Of a DNA stretch of 64,000 nt, positions 1-10,161 are shown piece after piece (positions within the stretch are counted from its first letter, which is position 1; the number at the start of each line of letters is the position of its first letter). The DNA is from Tubulanus polymorphus (lineage: Eukaryota; Nemertea; Palaeonemertea; Tubulaniformes; Tubulanidae): assembly GCF_964204645.1 (NCBI RefSeq), contig NC_134027.1, positions 8,482,485 to 8,546,484 on the forward strand, read 5' to 3'. A program made the translations under genes and the position numbers. The notes beneath the pieces were generated by a model, which was not told the DNA's origin, ran no database searches, and saw only the letters and a program-made list of their open reading frames with translations.

Positions 1-1118
1 TTCAATTGCCGGTTTCTGAGGAGCTTTTTTCGAGTACGATGAGAATAGATTGCTCGAGAAAAGCGATGTCGTCGCAACTGATGAAGGTAAATTTTCGTCT
101 GCTGTTTCTTGTGTTTCCTCTGTTATACATTTCTTGACGATTCTAGGAGCTATGAAACCCTGTAAATGTTAATGATACATCAAATCCTATACAGTTATAC
201 TCAATCCAAACCTAAAGTAGCATATGCTATTCGCAAATGATTTTGTATAATACAGTTGAACCTGGCTAATACGATTCTATTTAAGACAAAAGCTGCCTAT
301 TACGATGATTTCCAGCATGTCCCAGCTAAAATATCTATATCGAACAAGAATTGGGTAATACAAAACCTGTTAAATACAACAGTTTCACTTTTCCCACAAG
401 ATTTGTATTGATGTTCCACTGTGGTATATGAAAAAACTGAATAGAGCCTATAGTTGTTTTACATAGAGGGTACTTGCCTTTCGTTTTCTAGACAGGCCTG
501 GTTTAGGAGCGCTAGTAGGGCAAAATGTTGAGTTTTTGGGAATTGCTGGTTCTGGTTTTGAAACAACCCTTAGTGTTGGTTCTACTGTTGGTGTTTTCAA
601 GGATTTTACGGCAACTTCCTTTCTCAATTCTTCAACTTGAATCAAATATTTGTCAGTCTCTAAGTCACTTCCAACCTGTACCTACAGTGAAAACATTTCT
701 AGATAAGGCTATATTGATACGTTAAACTGATTATTTTCACTTTATTTGTGATCTCCATTTGATCAGATAAAAGGGTGACAAGCCCACAAGACATAGGCCT
801 AACCTTGAAGTAAACAGACTGATTACTCCAAGACATAGGCTAACTGACACCAAATAAAGACACACAATCATTTAAATTCTTACCTTTTGTGATAGTTTGA
901 GATGTACAGAATCCAATTTTGTCCCATTAATTTCATAAAGCACAACCTATGTTAAACATATATTCAAAAGACAATAAAATTCTGTATTATCTATCGTCAG
1001 GGCAAATCGATTTTCGGTAAATAAACAATAACCAGACCTTCGTTCCTGAAGAATCGACTTTCACAATTCCATCTTGCCAAACTTTAGATTTTTTCAGCTT
1101 CTGATGGGTGTACAAAAC
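1..1118 (-). CDS. ZGRF1: ZGRF1 N-terminal region, partial (DUF2439 domain)
   Basis: Four coding exons are visible on the minus strand: 1118-1038, 946-884, 681-478 and 159-1. All are in phase 0. The first begins VLYTHQKLKKSKVWQDGI, the hallmark of the DUF2439 domain at the start of ZGRF1. The second codes VVLYEINGTKLDSVHLKLSQ and the third contains GSDLETDKYLIQVEEL, which completes the domain. After that the protein becomes low-complexity (Ser/Pro/Lys-rich), as in the long linker of ZGRF1. In the family this leads to a GRF zinc finger and a superfamily 1 helicase that acts in homologous recombination and crosslink repair; those parts lie beyond the left edge. The start codon is in an exon upstream of 1118 that I could not identify. 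The 681-478 exon ends at a GC donor (AG|GCAAGT), because the nearby GT donor leads to a stop. Family assignment is strong; the linker exons are less certain. Confidence 0.87.
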
Positions 1119-1747
1119 CTGCAATTCGTGAAATAAAAATCGAACTTGTTTCTGTACATAATAGAAATCTAATTGAATGCTCTACCTCTGACGACAAGGA
1201 GAGGTTCCCCTATTCTAGAAATAATGACATATTTCTTGCTAAGATCTTACATTATACTCATTCATTTCCAATCGGTGTACTAGTATATGGAGAAATCAGT
1301 AGGAGTGTCATGTAATCTGAAAAGACAATGTCACATGTAGCTGTGTCACTAATCCTGATGAATTCTTTCTACCAAATTATCTAAATTACTTAGAGGTCAA
1401 GATCTATAGCCTAATAGGCCTAGATTAGTAACCCAGTGATGTTGTCATGTGGATGCATCTGATATTTCAAAATTCTATGGGGGAGGGCCATATTCTATGG
1501 GGGAAGGTTCGCACAAACAGTGTTTAAACAACTTTGTGGAAATCAGTGGCATTGCCGTTGGAACTGTAGCGACTGCAGCAGCAAATTTACTGAATGACAA
1601 TGTTTTTTTTTCTATAGGCCCTAGGCCTACTTACTATGTTTTTGACGAAATTGAAGTAAATTCGCTGCGGCAATATTAGAACCTGGCAAAAATCGGCATT
1701 CATAAATTGCTTCCAATAATACGCCTGGATGGAAATCCTACGTTTTC

Positions 1748-2298
1748 TAATGTCTATTTATTAATTGATGAGACCTGTTTTTCTTGGATATTTTGCTTAC
1801 TTTTTGGGGTACATACCTCATTTATGTCTTAACAGAATGCCAAAAATCGCGGACAACAACTGAATATCCGATATATTTCCAGTTCTGTACCAATTAGATG
1901 GATTGGCAAAAAGACTCCTTAAGTCCAATTGAATGAGAGAGAAAATCCTCCATTTTGTCAAATTTCTTGAATTTTTACATTGTCACCATGCCTACGAAAT
2001 GAAGTTATTTTTCTTGTGGGGTCTCAACAACTAAATCAGGGTGGCGTAGGCATGGTAACAATGTTCAAATCCAAGAAATTTCACAAAATGGAGGATTTTC
2101 TCTCTCATTCAACTGGACTTAAGGAGTCTTTTTGCAATCCATCTAATTGGTACAGAACTGGAAATATATCGGATATTCAGTTGTTGTCCGCGACTTTTGG
2201 CATTCTGTTAAGACATAAATGAGGTATGTACCCCAAAAAGTAAGCAAAATATCCCAGAAAAACAGGTCTCATCAATTAATAAATAGGCTAGACATTAG
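1748..2298. repeat. Long inverted repeat (foldback element), ~250-bp arms
   Basis: The left arm 1748-1995 and right arm 2045-2298 are near-identical reverse complements separated by about 49 bp. The outer ends pair ctaatgtcta with tagacattag, and the inner ends pair ccatgcctacg with cgtaggcatgg. Only scattered single-base differences and small indels separate the arms, so the element is young or homogenised. No coding potential is apparent. It resembles a long MITE or foldback transposon. If transcribed it would form a hairpin of about 250 bp. Confidence 0.9.
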
Positions 2299-2324
2299 TC
2301 TTTTTTTAGTACCTTTGCTTTTTG

Positions 2325-2368
2325 GAACCGGAAACAACGACTGGTATTCAGACTATTTAGGTAATTTA
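2325..2368 (-). repeat. Short fragment of dispersed repeat D
   Basis: This segment contains, in reverse orientation, the sequence seen at 9833-9875 (gtctgaataccagtcgttgt). It lies about 30 bp outside the long inverted repeat, so it is a separate insertion or a flanking remnant. Confidence 0.6.
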
Positions 2369-3262
2369 GTAACAGTAGCGCATTAATAAATGGAAAGTTG
2401 TTGCCAACTCAATCAGAGAAGAGTCAGTACAATGGCTGGTCACGGTTGAAAACACGAAAACACTCTTTTCAGCAGCAGATCAAGACTGGTCTGGACAACC
2501 ATTCAAACAACGCGCTGTCAGTAGATAGTAGATTGATAGAGGATAGGATAGTTTGTAATAAAATGGGTTCGAATCCCGAATAACTTCAAAACCAGTGAAG
2601 CGTGCCTGGTACTCACTTCGAAAAGATTATATTTCATCATTATTGCAACCGTATTTCTATCTTACTTTCGGCTACTCGTTTTGAAACTCTTGAGACCTCA
2701 TGTGATGTTCTTAAATTTTGAAATCTTTTTTGAATCATCGTTGTTGGTGCGATAATCATTACACCTACAGCAAAACGTATTTGTCAAATTGATTTGACAG
2801 TTCTCTTTTGCTTCTGATGACAGTACACCCGGTACCTCGGTGATGGACGAAATGGGGTAGGCCTAAACTATTTATTCTAATTGAATCATTTCGTGTCGTA
2901 TCTTCTTCACAACCAGCAGGAGGCATATTTTATGCCTACTTCCAGGTTGTCTCGGTATCACTTGATTGCTGTTGTTCAGTGTCAGTGACAGTGGTACCAA
3001 CCCACTGCCTGCATGATGCACAGGGGCAGGGGCGGAGTGCAGTTTCCAGAGCATCATTGTGGTCAGTAGGAATGTGTAATGCTGTAAGGATACTTACTTA
3101 AGTAGTATGTAGCCTTTTTAAATTGTTAGGTTGCTTTGATTGAAGGCAGTAACCTACACTGGTATAATATAGGCCTACCACTCTTACCACTTTTTGACCT
3201 TTGAAACTTGGCTGTAAGATGTAGCCTAAACCTATTTAACTGAAATTATATTTTTAGATGAT

Positions 3263-4754
3263 ATGGGACAAGATAGCTTAGCTTTCCACTGGGTTCCACG
3301 AGCTGCTTCTGGATGCGGTAACACTAGGCTCACAATGAATGACAAGGCGCTGGAAAAACCTATTAAAGATGACCGAAATGGAAAGCCATATTACAAATCT
3401 TCTACTTCTGCCTACAAGATACTTGATATTGAAATAGAGAATGGCTACAGTCCATATCAGGTTCCGTGGAAACAAGAGGGTGACATACAGTTATATCATT
3501 TTCGAGATTTGCCCCAATTTCTGCGTAACAATCCTCACATTTTCTATGGCTACAGAGCCTTCTTGCCTTTTGGGCTATGTTTAAAAAGGTATGTTTACTT
3601 TTGAAAATCAACAAGGATATTTCCAGAGTTTGTTAGATATTATCTGAAATTTTGTATTTTATCTCTATATTTTCAGCATGTTTATGTGGAGCAATGAAAC
3701 AATCAATATATGGTCTCATTTTCTCGGGTGTATCCTGTTTTTTCTGCTGATGTTCTACGACAATTTTGTGTTCATTCCGAGTCTGAAAGGGTCTTACATC
3801 GATCATTTCATGATCACTGTTAGCCTTCTTTGTTTCCAGGTAATTAATTCCCTGCACCCTGGAAAATAGATAGTGAAATTGTTTCTACTTTATCTACATT
3901 GTTTGCTTTTCAGTTTTGTTTGCTATCATCGGCTGGATTTCACTTGTTTATGTGCCATTCTGAAAAAGCAAATAGCCGATGGTTACAGATTGATCTTGCT
4001 GGTATAATTTTTGGCATGATTGGATGTTATGTACCTGGTGTTCATTATGCCTTCTACTGTTTCTCAGTGAGTTGACAAGCAATTTCTAACAACATGCAGA
4101 ATACCCATAGATACAGCCACAAGAAAAAAGTTTTGCTATTTTTTTCAGATTTGGAGAGATATCTATTTTTTGACAGTGTTAATACTCAGTATCGGGGTAT
4201 TATGTATGCAGCTTAATCCTAGGTTTGCCGCAACAGAATGGTGGAATTTGAGATTATTATTGTACTGCAGTCTAGTTGCCTATGGTCTTATACCAACCAC
4301 TCACTGGATATATCTTAATGGAGGCTGGTCTCACACTATTGTTAAGGTTCGACTGTCTTTTAAATTGTGAAACTATCAAGTGGTAGGCTGAATCCTAATT
4401 ACCTAAAAAATATATTAAATGTACTACATGTATTGCACATTTCACATTTTCAGATGTTCCTTCCGAAGGTAGTCTTAATGTATCTATTGGAATTATTTGC
4501 ATTTTTCTTCTACATTTCGAAGTGTCCTGAAAGGTGTTTACCAGGTTTGTGTGTATATCAAATCAATTTTGTAAAAGATAGGACATTTTGAGATTGAATT
4601 TTATACAAAATATTGTCAATTTGTTTCAGGCAAAGTGGATTTCCTAGGTTCTAGTCATCAGATTTGGCATGTAATTTTAGTGGCAGGATTCTTTTATTGG
4701 CATCAGGCAGGCAAAGAAATACTGCAGTATCGCATTAATAATCAATGTGTGTAG
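3263..4754 (+). CDS. PAQR3: Progestin and adipoQ receptor family member 3 (PAQR3)
   Basis: Six exons, 3263-3588, 3677-3839, 3914-4066, 4149-4346, 4454-4544 and 4630-4754, join in phase to 351 aa. The N-terminal ~110 residues are cytosolic and include NPHIFYGYRAFLP, matching the PAQR entry motif. SNETINIWSH follows, then seven hydrophobic segments. Conserved PAQR features include SSAGFHLFMCH, GLIPTTHW and SSHQIWH, whose His and Ser residues form the metal site in PAQR structures. The spacing and the PERCLPG segment best match PAQR3, which in vertebrates sits in the Golgi membrane and tethers Raf kinase. The N-terminus is longer than in human PAQR3. The ATG at 3263 is chosen because the ATG four bases upstream is out of frame and hits a stop. 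Short introns of about 70-110 bp and an AATAAA at 4970 support the model. Confidence 0.93.
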
Positions 4755-4969
4755 TCATGGTGAAACCAGTCATTGCAAAAGACTCTTCAGGGAGCTGGAA
4801 AGTTGAAACTATTATAACGGTAGTTTGTTTTATATAGAATCTTTGTCTCATTATACCCAGGTTTCATTGTACTCTTCAATATCATTCCCAGAATTGCTCT
4901 AAGTTTCGCTATGAATCTATTCTCAAGCGTCATATCTGTTGGGATTGTTTTTATTGTAGTTCTTTAAAT

Positions 4970-4975
4970 AATAAA
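4970..4975 (+). terminator. Poly(A) signal of PAQR3
   Basis: AATAAA lies about 215 bp after the PAQR3 stop codon, in AT-rich sequence and in the right orientation. Confidence 0.55.
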
Positions 4976-6433
4976 TTAATAATGCTCATTTAACAAGGAC
5001 ATGCGTTTATCGATTATATTTGAGGTCTTTTTAATTGTATACAACAGAGATGTCTTGCAATATATCGGAAGGAATCATCAAAATTGTGCTGGACTCTCTA
5101 GTAGAGGGTTGATGTGCGAGGTAGCACACCGCAAACTATTATTTTGGTAAAAATCATCTGTTCCAAAAGGATTTGATATCCTCGAACACTTGCTTGCTGG
5201 AACTTGTCTGGTCTGAAAGATTTTTCTGTAAATTGAAGATAGATGCCAACAGGCTGGCCATTGACCTGGAGAATTCGGAGAACCAGCAAAATCTAGAAAA
5301 ATTAGGGAATTTGACAAATTTTGCAAAAAACCTGGACAACTCAGGAAAGTTGGATATTTTGGTGACTACGCACTTCTTTATCAATACACGATTCATAAAA
5401 AATTAATAATTTGTAACATTAAAAACCAAGAAATTCCTTAGGGAAATTCCTTTGTTTTAACGTGGAAAAGTAAAACTCCAATTTAAGAACATATTCCAAG
5501 ATTAATATGACCAAAATAAAATTCAACATATAGTTTGGGTTCACCTCTTTATTGATACATTGAGATTCAGTGAAAATAACAGTAGATAATTGTAATTATT
5601 GTATCAAATATGCAGGTTGACTGGCACACACATTAAGTTTTATGTTTAAAATACTGTACTGTAGTTATCTAACAATGTACATAAGCCATGTAACTTATTT
5701 AAGAATAAGTTGCGAGATCAAAACATAAATTTGCAAGAAATCTATGAAATAGTGATACATGCATATTATTTAGGATGTCTGTCTCCTGTCATGTACATCA
5801 CTGCTGCCCTCATAAACTGAAAAACATATATTTCATATTATGTCATGAATAAAAGGAACACCTAGGCCTATAATGTAGACGAAAACCAATTCTGGATGAA
5901 CACATAATAATTCAATATAAATGAAAAAGACAAAAAGACTGGACTCTCAAAATAGAGTATACATCATAAGAAGATTACATAAATGTCAGAGATAAACGTA
6001 CAGAATTTTAAGTTCATGATTACAGAATATCATATTACCTGGACCAATAACAAGTACATATTGTACATGAACAACGAAATAACTTTAAAAAATATTTCTT
6101 GAGAATCTATGTGAAAATGGCACAGTATATCAAAAAAGAGCAAGTATCACCATAAATATATGTAGATATGCATAGCACAGGACGAGTACATAACCTTACC
6201 CTAAGAATAAGCCCCCATTTTCCGAGATTTCGAATTATTTTTATTAATTTCATTATTCATTAAGTTTTATAAATTTCTCTCAAATCAGTTTAGTTTTTGG
6301 TGGAGAAAATTCAGGAAAAAAGGGGCTATTAGTACCTTTTGAGAATGATCGCAAAAATCTCATTGGATTGGAAAAAGCGATGAGTGATAATACAATTAAC
6401 TGAATGGTTGACTATATCAAAACCGAATTCAAC
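4976..6433. other. Tail-to-tail region PAQR3 / LeuDH-like, mostly 3' UTR
   Basis: The right part is probably the 3' UTR of the minus-strand dehydrogenase. Minus-strand AATAAA signals are at about 6240-6245 and 5548-5553. The stretch 5240-5360 contains loosely repeated purine-rich units (variants of ctggacaactcaggaaa) that look like a decayed short repeat. Open frames there are short and low-complexity; I see no gene. Confidence 0.4.
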
Positions 6434-9226
6434 TCATTGCCAAAAATCGTTTCCATTATGCCAGCCAGATTCGACTAAAGATTTGATGATTGACTGAGAA
6501 CGACCCGGCCAGATAGGATGTAGTTCTCGGCTCAACTTTTCAGCGATTTCCATCGCAGCCGTAGCAGGCGTAACATTTTCATCTGATGCTTGTTGAAGCA
6601 TTTTTTTGGTCATCACAAAAAGCTGGAACGAAAAAAATTAGAGAACTTTAAATTTCAACATCCTTCATAGGAATGAACAATCTTAACAATTCACATACAC
6701 AAAAACTTACTGAATTTTCCCACAAATGATCAAAATGTCGAATTATCGCAGGATCATCTGGTAATCTACCAAATGCTTCATTAGCACAGTTAACGATACC
6801 CTGCAATAAACAATACACATGATCATACCTACCAGTACTTATAAATGATACTTCTTCGAGTATCGGTTATGAAAATGTATAATGTATATTAACGCACCAT
6901 ACGGTTGGCCAAGAAATCAACAATGTACGTTATTCCCATGTCCTTCAACAGTTCGTTATCGTCATCGCAACCTAATTGGTTATTTGCCGCTCCGCAAACG
7001 ATTTTAGCTTGAATTTTTGGAATTGTCTCCTGGGTTAAAACCTAAAATTTGACATGATTAATATCGCTAATCAATATACATTTTTCTAGCACAAGATAGA
7101 ACCATTCGAGCATTGATACAAGCACTTACATTTCCAAGAGCACAAGGAGACAGGATATCACACGGATAAGACAGTACACTCAAATCATCTAGGGGAACCT
7201 TCTGGACAGTTAATCTACCACCGGCCTGTAAATACATGGTACAAATAATACAGGTTAATCAAAGATAAATAAAAATTTGAAAATGATGCTAATATCTTAT
7301 TACCACAAAATTCTCATTTCTCAATTGACTGCATAAGATTATTAATTTACCAGATCTTTGAACGAATCGGTAGCGTCTTGAACCCTCAACATGTTACAGT
7401 CCGTAACGTGGATGTGTTTAACACATTTTTTCAACAAAGTTTCAATCATTACGCGAGCAACATTTCCAGCTCCTTGTATAGCGATCGTTTTCCCTTCTAA
7501 ATCACCTAAATTCATGAAGTCTAAAGCACCTTCCATCGCAGCTACAACGCCTACAAAGACAATTAAGATGTTTTTGCCAAGATGGTATGATATTAGAAAT
7601 TCTTATTTAGAATTGAGGTCTTTGCTGAATGATGACAGTTGACGTTTATCAATTAAAACCCACCTTTTCCAGTAGCTACAGATGGGTTTCCAGATCCTCC
7701 AAGATCTTCCGATATACATGTTGTATATCGTGTTCGATGATGCACATTGTTCAGATCAGCTACATTCATACCAATATCTTCAGCAGCGACTTAAAATGAA
7801 ACATCAGAAAATCAACCTTCTTCACATTCTCAAATGTCGCATTTTCCATAATATCTATCTGAATATCTAACCAAATGCATTGTACCAAAGGTACATAAAG
7901 AGGGACCTCTTTATGTATTTTTGATTGTACTTAAAACTATTTCATAGAACTGGAGCCAATTCATGCTTTATCAAAACTGGTTCAAAATTCCTTTTATTCC
8001 AAAGATAATCTTATGATGCAATATCATAAAGCATTAGACAAAATATTCTTGTTCTCTAAACCTATAAAATCTTTTGATATTGGTTCCCTGTATAAAAACA
8101 TATTAAAATATCTAGGCTTATACATACTGTAACAGCCATTCAATGATGTCAAGAAATCCCCGTAATCATATAGCATTTTCTGTCTGAAATCTGGATCAAT
8201 GTGGCTTTTGTCTGAAGGTGCAGCGATCACTCCTTTCCCGCCACCTGCCCTACAATATCAAAGTAACCCTAGATTAGTGTTAAAGAAAACAAGCAGGATA
8301 ATAATCAATACGTCTCATGCATTCAGGCAAAATAATCCTTACCATAATCCAGCTAAAGCAGACTTGATTCCCATTCCGAGGGCTAATCTTAGACCATCTT
8401 TCAAATAATCCTCCATATTTTTGTATTCCCAAAGTCGGATTCCTCCACACTGCAATAAGCATTCAGATGATCATTCATTAACCAACACCGATCACGAACC
8501 CACATCTGTCAATTGAATGTAGTCTTAATTAATGAGTTTATTAAAGGAATATCGTTAAGGGAAATTTTCGCTTACCGCTTGTCCACGATTAGTGTTCCAT
8601 ACAAACGCCCCAAGCAGACAACCAGTTCTTTTACCGAGCTCCATAAAAACGCCTTCGTGCTCACGGTAATCGTAATGATCATTACCGAAGTAATCAGCTA
8701 TTTCTTGTAGTTCAGGATGAGAAACGATGGGAAGTCCTTTCACGTGGTCATGCACCATAAAACATCGATGAATATTGTGCTTTTGTAGATATGAAATGAA
8801 TTGTTGGGGTTTGAACTCCATAATGCCATTTTGCTTCTGTTCACTACCTGCTTCAGTTGATGAGAATCGGTTGCTTTTTTGTTGGATGATTTTGTCATGG
8901 TTTCTATAGAAATAAAAATTACAATAAGCATATTCAGTATTGCGCTACCAGCTACTCATTTTATACATCATAGGTCTACGTACTTAGGCCTTGCCGCCTT
9001 GGTATTAGAATTTTCGAAGCCTACTAGTACAGTCAGAGTCAGAAGAAGCAGAGCAGAGCCCGAAAAGGCCAAACGTCAAAATAATAAAGCAAATCGAATT
9101 GTAATCATTACTTTACCTTTGGTTACTTCTACTGGCAAGGGCTCTTACAGTACTTGACAGCTGTCGTTTAATGCATCCTCCCACGAATGACACTGGCAAA
9201 GATGGTCCCAAAATAAGTCTAATCAT
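6434..9226 (-). CDS. Mitochondrial amino-acid dehydrogenase, leucine/phenylalanine/valine type (ELFV family)
   Basis: Ten exons on the minus strand, 9226-9117, 8903-8576, 8449-8343, 8249-8128, 7789-7664, 7550-7351, 7225-7130, 7041-6898, 6800-6711 and 6622-6434, join in phase to 503 aa. The first ~40 residues are rich in Arg, Ser and Leu with no acidic residue (MIRLILGPSLPVSF...), a typical mitochondrial presequence. Catalytic-domain motifs follow: NTNRGQACGGIRLW, LALGMGIKSALAG with K175, AGGGKGVIAAP with K187, and AAEDIG with D227. These match the substrate-binding and catalytic lysines and the aspartate of leucine dehydrogenase with the expected 12-residue K-K spacing. The Rossmann part has IAIQGAGNVA (about 287-296), then CDILSPCALGNV and CGAANNQLG. 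These are leucine-dehydrogenase signatures, not those of animal GLUD1. The expected reaction is NAD-dependent oxidative deamination of a branched-chain or aromatic amino acid to its 2-oxo acid. Substrate is inferred, not shown. Confidence 0.9.
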
Positions 9227-10161
9227 GACAGTTGTAGCAAAGTACAGGCGGTGCAAAAGGAGGATGGTGCGACGGCCTTGCTTCCTAGGGAATAAAACAC
9301 GGAATAATCTATGAAATTAATCCATAATTTTGATCCGTCTTTTACTTTCTTTCGGTAGCATCACGGAATCACGGCTATTCAAGGTCGTTGCCCAGTACAA
9401 ATATAGCGCCTAGTTTGAGACCACAATTTAGGTTAGTAAAGCCGCAAAGAGCGTATGGCAGGACCAAAAACTGCACTAGAATGAACAAAATGGCTCAGAT
9501 TTAAGTTGCCATAGTTGAAAATAGGAGAAGATGACGAAGAAAAACCGCTGAGGCCCAAAATCTGCGTGGCGTGTCGATTTTTATTTATTTTGCCAATTTA
9601 TTTTGTGAATGAATTATGACAATAATTACGTAATCAGATTTTGTTTCCAAAGACTAACCCTATTGGATTGCACATTTAATCTCATGACAGGGTGGCCTTT
9701 GAGATGTTGCCTGGGCACTAAGCGGCCAGCGGGAGAACCCGTTTGTCACTCCACCTAATAACCCAAGGCACTGTAGTGTACTACTACTACTAGTGAAGCC
9801 ACTCTGTCTGACTCACATGTACTGGGATAACCCTAGTCTGAATACCAGTCGTTGTTACGGTTCCCTTACAAACGTTGTTTGGGGAACAACGGCTAGGTAC
9901 TAGACTAGGATAACCCCACCCCTCCTTCCTATAGGTTTGATTGTCAAAAGTTTGGTTGGGTATGTGTGGGACAAAAAACTTCTCAATATGTAGCTAAGAT
10001 AAGATGTTGGCTCACAACAACAGCCAAAATCTAATTCGTGTATATATGTGCTTATATATATATTTAACTCTGAAATTTCTTATTTTTACTCTAGGAAATG
10101 TAGGATTTTAACTAGTGGCCTGAATGATTGCCATATAGATAGTGATTGACCATCAAAATTC
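9227..10161. promoter_or_regulatory. Shared head-to-head promoter region, LeuDH-like / FANCD2
   Basis: The two start codons are 935 bp apart on opposite strands, so both promoters must lie here or in upstream non-coding exons. No clear TATA box stands out at the expected distance. Part of the interval (about 9750-9925) belongs to a dispersed repeat also seen at 33380-33465 and 2325-2368, leaving 9227-9700 as the most likely unique promoter DNA. Confidence 0.5.
9833..9925 (+). repeat. Dispersed repeat D, copy in the FANCD2 upstream region
   Basis: It shares cgttgtttggggaa and cggctaggta plus flanking matches with 33414-33465. Its left half (gtctgaataccagtcgttgt) is found inverted at 2325-2368. 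No coding sequence or terminal repeats are obvious. Confidence 0.6.

Larger units (their letters stand above)
1119..3262. other. Divergent intergenic region, ZGRF1 / PAQR3
   Basis: The region between the ZGRF1 and PAQR3 coding starts should hold both promoters, the missing first exon of ZGRF1 and a 5' UTR exon of PAQR3. A pyrimidine-rich acceptor (atttttag) ends four bases before the PAQR3 start, so PAQR3 probably has an upstream non-coding exon. The middle is filled by a long inverted repeat. Several TAGGCCTA palindromes occur. I see no convincing open frame. Confidence 0.5.

Noticed and set aside
1195-1260. Candidate first exon of ZGRF1 ending at a GT donor near 1194
   Set aside because: In the phase needed it contains a stop and no ATG, so the true first exon remains unknown.
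2560-2580. Perfect tRNA B-box-like sequence ggttcgaatccc on the plus strand
   Set aside because: No A box or pairing arms at the right distance upstream; at most a SINE remnant.
5173-5406. Plus-strand 77-aa open frame with repeated Asn/Leu/Glu
   Set aside because: Low-complexity, overlaps frames on the other strand and looks like a decayed repeat; no start context or homology.
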